NCBI GenBank assembly: GCA_028279945.1 | Contig: JANQMT010000149.1 | Span: 1 to 29,423, forward strand | DNA length: 29,423 bases | Direction of reading: 5' to 3' | DNA from: JAKSCF01 sp028279945 | GTDB lineage: Bacteria; Bacillota; Clostridia; Peptostreptococcales; JAAYPU01 | Shown here: one piece after another, positions 1-7,898 of the stretch | Position numbering within the stretch: the first letter of the stretch is position 1 | Layout of the letters: each line of letters begins with the position of its first letter | Notes under the pieces: generated by a model | The model's input: the letters and a program-made list of their open reading frames with translations, nothing else | What the model was told of the DNA's origin: nothing | Databases searched by the model: none | Position numbers and translations under genes: made by a program

Positions 1-2
1 CA

Positions 3-902
3 CCGTTGATGTCGGCACAAATTGGTGTAGGCAATACGAAATTGGTCATGTATTCTAATTTAACTGGCAACATAATCAATGTAGTATTGAACTATGTGTT
101 GATATTTGGTAAATTTGGATTTCCTAGAATGGAGATGGCAGGCGCAGGTTTAGCTACGGTCATCGGTAATGTGGTCATATTTTTATTGTTGTTAAAATCA
201 GTTATTCGTGGCAAAAATGGCATCAATATTTTAAAGGGCAGTTGGAAATTTAAAAAAGGTGTCATGAAACCACTATTAAATATTGGCAGCAGTTCCTTGA
301 TGGAACACAGCTGGGAAAGGATTGGTCTGTTCATCTTTGCCAGACTCATTGCTGAACTTGGCACAGTTGCCATGGGGATACACCATTTTTGTATTCTTAT
401 TTGGGATCTGTACTATTACTTTGGCATGGGCATGGGCACAGCAAGTGCATCCTTCTCCGGTAGGAAGATAGGTGAAGGACGTAAAGATCTGGCCATTATT
501 TACACAAAGGTAGCCCAGCGTTCAGGATTGATTATTTCTATGATTGCCAGTGTCATATTTATATGGGTGCGTGAACCGGTTTTTGATTTTTTTGTCTCTG
601 ATTCTGAAGGCATTCGACTGGGAGTTGCAGTTATGGGTATTGTGGCGATGTTAATTATTCCACAAACCTATGCTCAAGTTTCTTCTGGGACTTTACGTGG
701 TGCAGGTGACAATCGATTTATAGCGGTTTATTTTTTGGCTGTCAGTGCTATACTACGGCCTTTGAGTGCGTATGTTTTTGCTCTTAGCTTAGGTTTAGGT
801 TTACCTGGAATGTGGTTGGCATTATTGCTAGATGAGAGTTTGAAAATGGTTCTTACTCGATATCGTATTAAAAAAGGAATTTGGTTGAAGATTGAATTTT
901 GA
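3..902 (+). CDS. MATE-family multidrug/Na+ exporter, 5' end outside window
   Basis: The reading frame is open to the left edge, so the gene is cut by the window. The visible ~299 residues correspond to roughly the last two thirds of a MATE transporter, which normally has about 450 residues and 12 membrane helices. The visible start resembles the part of the family just before helix 5, with 'NVVLNYVLIFG' and 'MAGAGLATVIGN'. Later come several hydrophobic helices and the conserved 'SGTLRGAGDNRF' stretch that marks the second half of the bundle. The protein should sit in the inner membrane and export cationic drugs or metabolites in exchange for Na+ or H+. No terminator is evident after the TGA stop. 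The family call is firm; the substrate is unknown. Confidence 0.9.
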   Translation, partial: PLMSAQIGVGNTKLVMYSNLTGNIINVVLNYVLIFGKFGFPRMEMAGAGLATVIGNVVIFLLLLKSVIRGKNGINILKGSWKFKKGVMKPLLNIGSSSLMEHSWERIGLFIFARLIAELGTVAMGIHHFCILIWDLYYYFGMGMGTASASFSGRKIGEGRKDLAIIYTKVAQRSGLIISMIASVIFIWVREPVFDFFVSDSEGIRLGVAVMGIVAMLIIPQTYAQVSSGTLRGAGDNRFIAVYFLAVSAILRPLSAYVFALSLGLGLPGMWLALLLDESLKMVLTRYRIKKGIWLKIEF

Positions 903-983
903 TATAAAATGTTTGTAGTTCAGCATTCTCAGAGATATTTGGAAAAGATGATATTTCTTTGTCCATTGATTGTATAAATACTG

Positions 984-1370
984 TGTAATTCTGGTGACGA
1001 AATGTGGTTAGGGATTGTTGCTCGAGAGTAATTTTGGGGTGAAAAATTGGCTGAAAAACGCCATTTTTGCCCCTTTATAATGGGTAAAGATATAGATGAC
1101 ATAGAGGATTTGGGGTATGAAAAGCAAATATTAATTGATATGTGAATGTAAAAGACGAAGCTTTGGTCAGTTAATGATTTAAAAGCTTCTTCTATTTTGT
1201 TGGAAAAATTCAAATGACATCTTGTGTTTATAATTAATTAAAAATTTGATATAATTTGTAAAAATATATTGGATATAATTGGAAATGGGTGTAGAATGAA
1301 TTCAGGTGTAAGTTTGCAGATATTTAATTACGATTGAGTTATTAGTGTTTTGTAAATAATAGCGTTATGC
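984..1370 (+). repeat. Diverged upstream repeat, copy 1
   Basis: This gene-free stretch aligns base for base, with gaps, to 4140-4599. Shared blocks include TGGGTAAA..ATAGATGACATA, GATTTGGGG, TTTGGTCA.TTAATGA, TGTAAAAAT.TATTGGATATA, GGTGTAGAAT, AAGTTTGCAG and GAGTTATTAGTGTTT. Both copies hold an imperfect hairpin near the start (about 1034-1073 here) made of a G-rich and a C-rich arm around A/T. Both copies end just before the ribosome binding site of an unrelated gene (1389 and 4651). No coding potential is seen. Confidence 0.75.
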
Positions 1371-1388
1371 AATATTGGAGGGGATTAT

Positions 1389-2138
1389 ATGAATGGGCAA
1401 CTTCATCATTTGATACAAGTTGTGGATACTTGTAGCAAATACTTGAATGGTAAAAGTCAAAATGTGTTAGATGATAAACATTATAGCTCGTTAGTATTTA
1501 TAAAGCAGAACGAAAATACAATTATCAAAAAATTAATGGGTAAGCCTACATCTGAACTAGTGATAGCTACTAAAATTTCAGAGTTTCAGAAATACTTGGA
1601 GAATAACAAATGTAAAAAAGTGTATATTCATTTATCAGTAGAAGAGGATGATATAAATTTGTCTGCATATGCAAATGGGATTGCTGGGCAACTTATGGTA
1701 TGTGAATTCAATAATTATATTGAAATATGGAGGAATAGTTTTAATTATAATGGTGAAAAGTGGGATGTAGTTTATTATATGATAGATCGTAGCAACAAAC
1801 AGTATAAACCTGTTAAAAGAAATCTGAAGGAAGAGTATATTAAATTGATTAATTGCTATGAATCATTAGAAGAATTTGCTTTGTTAATTGAACAAAAATA
1901 TTGGGCTGAGTTTTTTGAAAAGGGTAAAAGAAACTTATTGGATATTCCTGATTTAGAACGTAATGAAATAAACAAAGTAATACAGAATATCAAGTGGCCT
2001 TTTGGGGGTATGGGTTCATGGAATGATTCACCGCCATATTCTGCTCATGAAAAAGGATTGGATGAAGATTTTAAAGTGAAAAGTAATATGTTATACAATC
2101 AATTGCATGTTGTAATTGAAGCTATACTTAATATGTAA
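1389..2138 (+). CDS. Hypothetical cytosolic protein, possibly immunity-type
   Basis: This 249-residue soluble protein has no signal peptide and no membrane segment. The start is set by GGAGGGG ending about 6 bases before the ATG. The most conserved-looking part is the C-terminus, where 'GGMGSWNDSPPYSAHEKG' precedes a closing helix. I associate this pattern with small uncharacterised proteins of polymorphic-toxin immunity loci, but this is recall and not a search. It lies between a repeat shared with gene 4651 (upstream) and an attC-like element (downstream), so it looks like a mobile cassette. The function is unproven; an immunity role is inferred only from the cassette setting and the nearby toxin-like debris. 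Confidence 0.65.
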   Translation: MNGQLHHLIQVVDTCSKYLNGKSQNVLDDKHYSSLVFIKQNENTIIKKLMGKPTSELVIATKISEFQKYLENNKCKKVYIHLSVEEDDINLSAYANGIAGQLMVCEFNNYIEIWRNSFNYNGEKWDVVYYMIDRSNKQYKPVKRNLKEEYIKLINCYESLEEFALLIEQKYWAEFFEKGKRNLLDIPDLERNEINKVIQNIKWPFGGMGSWNDSPPYSAHEKGLDEDFKVKSNMLYNQLHVVIEAILNM

Positions 2139-2146
2139 GCACCTGA

Positions 2147-2237
2147 ATAACGCTGCATTTACCCACATACCTCTAGGTTGAGGATTAGCCCTTGTAGGTA
2201 TTACAGGTGGGGTTTTGATAATTGTCGGAAACGTTAT
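2147..2237 (+). repeat. attC-like folded repeat, copy 1
   Basis: The element starts 9 bases after the stop of the 1389-2138 gene. Its ends are complementary: ATAACG (2147-2152) pairs with CGTTAT (2232-2237). An inner arm CCCAC (2162-2166) pairs with GTGGG (2207-2211). The 21 bases at 2148-2168 match 5277-5297 at 19 positions. The two copies differ in their terminal bases but keep the pairing, which suggests a selected fold. The layout (terminal stem, unpaired spacer, inner stem, 3' of a gene) resembles an integron attC site. The GTTRRRY core is not exact and no integrase is in the window. Confidence 0.45.
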
Positions 2238-2326
2238 AATGGAGATATCTGATCTGGGTTGGAAAGCTAAACTTGATAGTAAGAAATAAAAATAATAAAT
2301 AATTAAGGACTGGATAGAGGTAGAAT

Positions 2327-2872
2327 ATGAAGAAGAAAATTATAGTATTAGTTATTGTCTTGTTATTTTTGAGTTGTTCATGTAGTAAGCAAACTGAAGA
2401 CATTGAAGGTAATGGAAACGAACAAATCGACTTAGAATCAGTAGAAGATGGTAAAGAAAATAATCAAGATAATGAAGTAATAATATTTGATGAAGACGGT
2501 CAATATTTAGAATTATATTTAGAGGAAAAACCATGGATGTATATCGCAAATATCAAGGATATTCCAGAATTGTCTGAAGCGAATGAGGGTGGAGCAGATT
2601 ATGATCATGAAAATGGAGTGATAAGTTTTTCAATTACAAAAGCTACTGGAACGATGACTGGAGCAGTAGATGGCCCATGGGTTTTTGCAGAAGTTGATAT
2701 TATAAAAAAACAGGTATTAAAAAAGAAATTTGGTCCTGCTCCAGAATTTGATAATCCTAAATACAAAGAGTTTAGTGGAGAAATATTAGAAATTTCGGAT
2801 ACACGATTAACAGAGATTGCAAATTATTTTTATAGGATATTTAATGATAAAAGTTTTGAATGTATTAAATAA
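2327..2872 (+). CDS. Small secreted lipoprotein, unknown function
   Basis: This 181-residue protein starts 'MKKKIIVLVIVLLFLSC', a charged n-region and hydrophobic core ending in a lipobox (F-L-S-C), so it should be lipid-anchored on the outer face of the membrane. An acidic, low-complexity linker (about residues 22-55) precedes a compact domain with 'YLELYLEEKPWMYI' and 'GTMTGAVDGPWVFAEVDI'. The ribosome binding site is weak (GAGGT before ATG). I do not recognise the domain. Immediately downstream and in the same frame is a frameshifted fragment (2873-3101). Lipoproteins next to toxin debris can be immunity proteins, but nothing here proves that. Confidence 0.6.
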   Translation: MKKKIIVLVIVLLFLSCSCSKQTEDIEGNGNEQIDLESVEDGKENNQDNEVIIFDEDGQYLELYLEEKPWMYIANIKDIPELSEANEGGADYDHENGVISFSITKATGTMTGAVDGPWVFAEVDIIKKQVLKKKFGPAPEFDNPKYKEFSGEILEISDTRLTEIANYFYRIFNDKSFECIK

Positions 2873-3101
2873 TGGTATGAGCAAGTTGTTGAACATAGAT
2901 ATAATATGTTTTTTAAAGAACTTAATTTGTCTAAGAGCATAGTGATTGATGATTTAGAGAAAGCTGATCATGCTTTTAACTAAGGAATTGTCAGACGAAA
3001 GTGATAAATCTATAGTATCTAAAATTATCAGCAGAGAGAATATAGGAGTCGAGCTTCAAGAAGTAAAAAAGCATATAATGAAGTCAATTTGTCAAGCCTG
3101 A
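2873..3101 (+). pseudogene. Frameshifted C-terminal fragment of a toxin-like protein
   Basis: Right after the lipoprotein stop, one frame reads 'WYEQVVEHRYNMFFKELNL' and continues to a TAA at 2981. The neighbouring frame then carries on with 'LTKELSDESDKSIVSKII' and 'GVELQEVKKHIMKSICQA' to a TGA at 3099. The two parts read as one helical domain joined across a one-base shift near 2973-2980. No start codon or ribosome binding site precedes it. It looks like the tail of a larger, lost gene; a polymorphic-toxin C-terminus would fit but I cannot name the family. Confidence 0.5.
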
Positions 3102-3560
3102 CCCCTTGCTACTTAATAAAAATGCTTAATAAAAATGTTAGAATAAAAGTTAAGGAATCAAGAGATAATTATGTTGAGAAAAAATATGAATATAAAAACT
3201 TTGTTGTTGGAACAGCGATAACGTTAACTAGTTTTTATTTAGGATGCTGCATCAATTGCATATACTGTTGTATCGGGAGTACAAGTGATTCAAGAAAATG
3301 CAGAAATTGCAAAAGATGCAGAATATTCCTATTGGGGAGCTAAAGAAGGTTACGCATATGATACGACACTCTATAATGATGATGTATTGGTGTATAATAA
3401 TTCTGAAGGATATGATAAGTATGGGAATTGGACTTGGATAGAGTCACCACGTTCTGATGCGTATAGCGTTAGCAATACTAAAAAAATAAACAAAACAATT
3501 GAGCTCTATAATGCATGTATAGTAACTTATGGATATTGTGAATTATATTCTCCAGATTAA
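3089..3560 (+). pseudogene. Frameshifted membrane-associated fragment
   Basis: Two overlapping frames seem to be parts of one former protein. The first gives 'YEYKNFVVGTAITLTSFYLG' up to about 3243. The other opens directly after a TAG at 3240 with 'DAASIAYTVVSGVQVIQENA' and runs to a TAA at 3560 through 'YSYWGAKEGYAYDTTLYNDD'. Joined, they make a hydrophobic hairpin followed by a soluble Tyr/Asp-rich domain, which resembles the end of a secreted or pre-toxin protein. A GTG exists at 3285 but it would cut the hydrophobic part and has no good ribosome binding site. A break near 3240 is the simplest reading. Confidence 0.5.
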
Positions 3561-3585
3561 ATTTAAGTGCTTGAAGGTGGTTTAG

Positions 3586-4077
3586 TTGGATTTATTTATA
3601 TTGCAGTCTTTTTTAATTTTAGCAGTGTGTATTCCTTTAATTGATAATATACTTCACACAGGAAAAGTGAGTTATAAGTTTAGGAGAAATATACTTTTTG
3701 CTCGCCCAATACCTTGTGCAATGATTGGATTTGAGCTGTTTGTATTTGCTAATTTATTAATAGTTGATAAAAATATTTTATATAGTGTTGATTTTGAGTT
3801 AGTAAGTACGATGATTATAACCGTAATACTTATTGTATTTACGCTCATTGAATATGCAAAAATTTCAGAAGGGGTATATTCTAATGGATTAGTCCTCAGA
3901 GGACTTTTTTATAAGTGGAAATTAATCCACTCGTATGAAGCTATTGTTACAGACAGTGGAACGGTTATCTTAGATCTTTGTTTTATTACGAAAACAAAGA
4001 CCGTGTATAGAAGGTTTAATATTCATAAAACTGATTGGAACCATATGGAAAATATATTCGAAAAAAATATTAAGTAA
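3586..4077 (+). CDS. Small membrane protein of unknown function
   Basis: This 163-residue protein starts at a TTG placed 5 bases after AAGGTGG. It has about three membrane helices (residues ~3-20, ~45-60 and ~70-88). A cytosolic domain follows, with the pattern 'ISEGVYSNGLVLRGLFYKW' and then short beta strands, as in small uncharacterised membrane proteins with a PH-like tail (DUF5673-type, from memory). A strong terminator follows it. Bases 3847-3960, encoding the start of the tail domain, are repeated at 9760-9873 with only 4 differences, so this gene has been a template for a recent duplication. Its function is unknown. Confidence 0.6.
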   Translation: MDLFILQSFLILAVCIPLIDNILHTGKVSYKFRRNILFARPIPCAMIGFELFVFANLLIVDKNILYSVDFELVSTMIITVILIVFTLIEYAKISEGVYSNGLVLRGLFYKWKLIHSYEAIVTDSGTVILDLCFITKTKTVYRRFNIHKTDWNHMENIFEKNIK

Positions 4078-4087
4078 AGTAGTATGG

Positions 4088-4128
4088 AAACTCTTTGGAT
4101 ATAAATTATACCCAAAGAGTTTTTCTTA
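4088..4128 (+). terminator. Rho-independent terminator after 3586-4077
   Basis: AAACTCTTTGG (4088-4098) pairs perfectly with CCAAAGAGTTT (4112-4122) around a 13-base loop. A T-rich tail (TTCTTATT) follows. It lies 10 bases after the stop codon. Confidence 0.85.
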
Positions 4129-4139
4129 TTTCTGTAAGC

Positions 4140-4599
4140 GTAAATTACTAGATGAAAGCTCCATAGGTATAAAAGCCAGTGTTTGAGAGTCTTTTGGGGC
4201 AAGAAATTGGCGTGAAAATTTTGCCTCTTTAAAATGGGTAAAAAAATAGATGACATAAAGGGATTTGGGGATGACAGGGTGGAAATAGGAATTATTTACA
4301 AATGAAGAGAAAATATTCATTTGAGTTTGAATAAAAATTCATAGATGTTGGATAAGAAAAGGTGAAATTTTGGTCAAATAATGACTTAATGACTTCGCCT
4401 ATTTTGTTGAGAGAATTAAAATTAGAAAAGGAGAATGCATTAATCATTGTCTATTTATAGTATTTGAAAAAAATGAGATGATTTGTAAAAATGTATTGGA
4501 TATAATTAACTGAGGGTGTAGAATAAATTAAGTTATAAGTTTGCAGCTATTCAATGATGATGGAGTTATTAGTGTTTCGCAAATAACAATGTTATATGC
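4140..4599 (+). repeat. Diverged upstream repeat, copy 2
   Basis: This is the second copy of the 984-1370 repeat, longer because of internal A/T-rich insertions. The hairpin near the start is kept, with a G-rich arm at ~4195-4208 and a C/T-rich arm at ~4217-4229, although its bases differ from copy 1. It ends about 40 bases before the ribosome binding site of the 4651 gene. No gene is seen between 4129 and 4650. The repeat may carry the promoter or leader of these cassette genes. Confidence 0.75.
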
Positions 4600-4650
4600 C
4601 ATTTATATTTTTATAATTCTCAGATTTCATTAAAATAAGAGGGTGGATTT

Positions 4651-5217
4651 GTGAAAAAGTATTTTAATAAAAGTACCATACTTATTATTTTAACTATTAT
4701 ATTTTTAGGTTTTGTATTTTACTATAGTTTTTATAATATTGAAAATAATGTAGCTCAAATTGAGGAGAGTATTATAGAATTGATTAGTTTAGAAAAAGAA
4801 AGGGTTACTTTTCAAGCGAGTATAGAAATTGATAATAAAAAGTTTGTTTTATTTACTTTTGATGATAATGCTATGGGATATTCAAAGTTTCAAAAAGGAT
4901 TAAACAATAAATATAAAATAGAAAGTGTAGGGTATGAAATCGATAAAATTGAACACAGAGCAATAGATATAAAGGATAAAAAGTATTTTATTGTGCTAGG
5001 TAGAAATAATGATATGAGAATAAAAAGTATAAAAGCTATTATAGCTGGTAATGAATATATGCTTGATATACAACAAAATGAACATAGTATATCATATAAT
5101 AATGAATACTTTATTACATATTGTGAAGTGTTAAATGAAACTGAAACTGTGTTTCCACAAAAGTTTATATTATATGATATGAACAATAACGATATTACTG
5201 AGCAAATATATAGATAA
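4651..5217 (+). CDS. Membrane-anchored protein of unknown function
   Basis: This 188-residue protein starts at a GTG after AGAGGGTGG. Residues 1-8 are basic, residues 9-28 form one membrane helix, and the rest is an extracytoplasmic domain of alternating beta strands ('FVLFTFDDNAMGYSKFQKG'). It is very rich in Lys, Asn and Ile. It is flanked like the 1389 gene, with the same upstream repeat family and the same attC-like element downstream, yet the two proteins are unrelated. I do not recognise the family. Confidence 0.6.
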   Translation: MKKYFNKSTILIILTIIFLGFVFYYSFYNIENNVAQIEESIIELISLEKERVTFQASIEIDNKKFVLFTFDDNAMGYSKFQKGLNNKYKIESVGYEIDKIEHRAIDIKDKKYFIVLGRNNDMRIKSIKAIIAGNEYMLDIQQNEHSISYNNEYFITYCEVLNETETVFPQKFILYDMNNNDITEQIYR

Positions 5218-5273
5218 GATCATAATTATGTTTAAAAAATGGAGTAAGCTAATAGCATTATAAATTAAACGGC

Positions 5274-5358
5274 ATATAACACTGCATTTACCAACATGCA
5301 CACAGGGTAAAGGTGAGCTACAGTAGGATTTATCGGTTGGGTAACTTAAGTGTTGTAT
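5274..5358 (+). repeat. attC-like folded repeat, copy 2
   Basis: ATATAACACT (5274-5283) pairs with AGTGTTGTAT (5349-5358) over 10 bp with one G-U. A 4-by-4 unpaired spacer follows. Then TTACCAAC (5288-5295) pairs with GTTGGGTAA (5336-5344) with one bulged G. Terminal stem, unpaired spacer and inner stem with an extrahelical base are features of integron attC sites. The match to copy 1 is 19 of 21 bases at the left arm. A GTTGGGT heptamer, which fits GTTRRRY, is at 5336-5342 but in the inner arm, so the analogy is imperfect. Confidence 0.45.
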
Positions 5359-5368
5359 TCTATTCATG

Positions 5369-5425
5369 GCGCGCGTCGTTAAATAAGATAACAGCGCAAG
5401 GATTCCGCAGTGTGAAGCGCTGGCT
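5369..5425 (+). other. GC-rich inverted-repeat patch before the WYL gene
   Basis: A short patch is much richer in G and C than its surroundings. It can form GTTA/TAAC (5378-5381 with 5389-5392) and CAGCGC/GCGCTG (5392-5397 with 5417-5422), the latter with a 19-base loop. It sits 40 bases before the first WYL-domain regulator. It could be an operator or a leftover of a mobile element. No coding sequence is seen here. Confidence 0.3.
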
Positions 5426-5461
5426 GGATAAAATCAGCATTAAATTTATAATTATCAGATA

Positions 5462-6766
5462 GTGAGAATAGAAAATATGTTTAGTGATTTTATAAAGCAT
5501 TACAATATTATAAGAGATATTTTAAGGGATTGTTTTTTATATGGCTGTTTTTCGAGAGATGGACTTACAAAGAAGAGAAATATCAGTTCAAGAAAAGTAA
5601 GCTATGAAATGCGGCGAATTCAACAGTATGTTGAAGATAAATATATTAAGTTTGATAAAGATGGCAGATATAAACTACTAAGTCTAACCTATGACTTTTT
5701 AAGACATACTGAAAATTTTTTGGTCAATACATACATGACTAAAAGTTTTACTAAGACTAGCTTGATTACGTATTATTACATTTTGATGCTTATCCAATCA
5801 AAAGATAAGCCGTGCTCTCTCAAAGAAATAGAAAACGGATTAGCGGATGAAGGCTATCCTTTATTTGAAAACGTTAGTAGTAAAACCTTAGCCCGAAAAC
5901 TCAGTGAAATGTGTGGCCGTATTGGAATACTAGCATGTAATAGTGTGAAAAGAACAAAATATTATTCAATTTCGTCAGATGTTTTGAACGAGTTAAAAAA
6001 TAACGAGGTAATGACTATTTTGACAGCTGTAAGCTTAAGTAAAAATATGATTTTTCCTGTTACAGCGGGTTACTACTGTGAGCAAACCCTTAAAGACTAT
6101 TTATGCTATGAACGAGATATTGATGTAAGGGATACGGATTTATTTAATTACAGAAATGTCCATTTCCATCCTGTGATTGAAGAAGAAATTCTTTTTTAAA
6201 TATTAAATGCAATACATCAAAGAAAGAGAATCAAGATTCATTATCATTTACCAAAGAGCGCAACAGAAAACAGTTCTACTAAAATATTAAGTCCCTATAT
6301 TATGAAGTATGATGTACGTTATGGAAGGTTCTATTTAATGTCTTTTAATAATCAAGGGAAATTAATTGTATCCAGATTGGATCGTATAGAAAACATTGAG
6401 ATACTTGAAGAGGCATTTAATAGGGAGGAATTAAAGGATGAATACGAGAGGCAAATGACTTATTGCTGGTCAAGTGCATCTTTGAATTCTGATAACGTGC
6501 CAGAGACGATTAAGTTGGAAATCATTATCCAAGAGCCAGTAGAGAACTATATTATTGAAAAAATAAAAAATGAGGCACCGAATGGCTTAATGGAAAAGAT
6601 TGAAAAAGGACGATACCATTTTAGTATGAAGGCTAATGACAGTGGAGAACTTGTTCCTTGGATAAGAGAATATACGGGATATATTAATGTAATAGAGAGC
6701 AAAAAACTTGCTGAGAGAATTAAAAAAGACTGGAAGGAGATGCTAAAATCTTATGGAGTTGTTTGA
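5462..6766 (+). pseudogene. WYL-domain transcriptional regulator broken by an in-frame TAA
   Basis: The frame runs from GTG 5462 (or ATG 5477) to a TAA at 6197-6199, and continues in the same frame to 6766, so one single-base change would restore 434 codons. The N-terminal part carries a winged-helix-like region ('ISSRKVSYEMRRIQQYVEDK') and a helical middle. The stop falls at the start of the WYL domain: directly after it come 'ILNAIHQRKRIKIHYHL' and 'YGRFYLMSFNNQGKLIVSRL', the ligand-sensing SH3-like fold. The ATG at 6302 has no ribosome binding site, so separate expression of the second part is unlikely. The gene overlaps the next WYL gene by 14 bases, as in an operon of paired WYL regulators. 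WYL proteins sense nucleic acids or nucleotides and control stress or defence genes. Confidence 0.75.
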
Positions 6767-7763
6767 TGAAGTCAAAAATAGGTATTTCCAGCTGGTATTC
6801 AAAATTATTAATGAAAGTGCTAAAGGTAAAGAGAAAAATGAAATTATTAAGATAATCCAAGAAGGAGAATTTGAGGAGAAAGTTATAGGAAAAAATCAGC
6901 AGTCTTTTCTAGATTTAATGTTAAATAAGTGCTCGGAAAAAGACAATCTTCATTTAATCAAGGAAAAGGAAGGGACCATTTTTCCTATAAAAGAAAGTGA
7001 GTCGCTTCCAATACTTCCGGTTCGATTGACTAAACTTGAAAAAGCATGGATGAAGTGCCTAGTAGAACAACCTCATATTAAAATGATAGTAAGTGAAGAG
7101 ATATTGAGCACGTTAAAAAGTGTCTTTAAAGAAGAGGATTCTCCTATAAAAACCGAATATATTGAAATGACAAATGTCATAAACCTACCAAAGATAGTTG
7201 AAAAAGAAACTTATGAAAAGAACTTTGCTATTATTTTAGACGCATTGTTATTGGAAAAACCCATTAGATATACCAATATAGATAAGAATAATAATATTCA
7301 TGGTGATAAGTTGTCCCTTCCTGTAGCTTTAGAATATTCTATGAGAGATGGAAGGTTCAGGGTTTCTATGTATTCCATTGACGATAATAGACCCATTATG
7401 GCTAATTTATTTTCTTTATCAAATGTTCGTATAGTAGACGAACAAGTAAATATGGATAGAGAAACTGCAAAGAAATTGTTATTTGAACAAAAATACTCTA
7501 AAAGTCCAATAGTAATGGAAGTAACAGATACGAGAGGGGCAATGGAAAGATGCTTTATGTGTTTTTCTGGACTAGAGAGGACGGCCAAAGCTTTAGGAAA
7601 TAACAAGTATGAAGTGAGCATAAATTATTATATGTTTGAAGAAGAAAATCTTATTCGCAGTATCATTTCTTTAGGGCCGTATGTAAAAGTCCTTTCACCA
7701 GAAAGAATTCAAAAGGAAATTATTAAAAGAGTAAAAAAGTCATTAAAGTTTGCAACAAAATAA
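6753..7763 (+). CDS. WYL-domain transcriptional regulator
   Basis: This 336-residue protein starts at ATG 6753, with AAGGAGA upstream inside the previous gene. The N-terminal half is helical and poorly conserved. The middle holds the WYL domain ('FAIILDALLLEKPIRY' to 'RPIMANLFSLSNVRIV'), with 'YSMRDGRFRVSMYS' as the core. A WCX-like tail follows and ends near 'GPYVKVLSPERIQKEIIKRV'. It pairs with the broken WYL gene just upstream and precedes the structured RNA, the slipin gene and the rtcB remnant. Paired WYL regulators are a known companion of such RNA-repair loci (from memory), and the likely role is to switch on the downstream module upon RNA damage. Its stop lies in the loop of a strong terminator. 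Confidence 0.7.
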   Translation: MELFDEVKNRYFQLVFKIINESAKGKEKNEIIKIIQEGEFEEKVIGKNQQSFLDLMLNKCSEKDNLHLIKEKEGTIFPIKESESLPILPVRLTKLEKAWMKCLVEQPHIKMIVSEEILSTLKSVFKEEDSPIKTEYIEMTNVINLPKIVEKETYEKNFAIILDALLLEKPIRYTNIDKNNNIHGDKLSLPVALEYSMRDGRFRVSMYSIDDNRPIMANLFSLSNVRIVDEQVNMDRETAKKLLFEQKYSKSPIVMEVTDTRGAMERCFMCFSGLERTAKALGNNKYEVSINYYMFEEENLIRSIISLGPYVKVLSPERIQKEIIKRVKKSLKFATK

Positions 7764-7786
7764 AAGTTGCAAACTTTTTGTCTTTT
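7745..7786 (+). terminator. Terminator overlapping the end of the WYL gene
   Basis: AAAGTTTGCAAC (7745-7756) and GTTGCAAACTTT (7766-7777) form a perfect 12-bp stem with a 9-base loop that contains the TAA stop. The tail is TTGTCTTTT. Transcription of the regulator pair should end here, so the structured RNA and slipin gene probably have their own promoter. Confidence 0.9.
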
Positions 7787-7840
7787 AAATGGCAATTTAT
7801 TCCCATATACTAAAATTGTTCTTGATTTTTATAGCAGAGA

Positions 7841-7894
7841 TTTCTGAATGGTCTCGCGGTGCCTTTGATAAAATGAGATAAGGTATACCAGAAA
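7841..7894 (+). ncRNA. Stem-loop leading into the tRNA-like RNA
   Basis: TTTCTG (7841-7846) pairs with CAGAAA (7889-7894). Inside, GT/AC (7859-7860 with 7887-7888) and CCTT/AAGG (7862-7865 with 7880-7883) extend the hairpin. It stands directly before the permuted tRNA-like domain and may be its 5' structural module. No open reading frame fits 7787-8320. Confidence 0.45.
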
Positions 7895-7898
7895 GATG

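Noticed and set aside
3091..3105. Short GC-rich run GTCAAGCCTGACCCC as an insertion-sequence end
   Set aside because: It stands out from the AT-rich surroundings but no partner copy, transposase or target duplication was found in the window.
3285..3560. An intact 91-residue gene starting at GTG
   Set aside because: There is no good ribosome binding site, and protein-like sequence continues upstream of the GTG to a TAG and then into another frame, which points to a broken larger gene.
984..5358. CRISPR array
   Set aside because: The repeats are long, diverged, only two copies each and separated by genes; no short repeat-spacer pattern is present anywhere in the window.
2147..5358. Calling a true integron
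   Set aside because: No integrase gene is present and the GTTRRRY/RYYYAAC boxes are not exact at the ends, so only attC-like structure is claimed.
6197..6199. Programmed readthrough or selenocysteine at the in-frame stop
   Set aside because: The codon is TAA, not TGA, and no recoding hairpin is evident directly after it.
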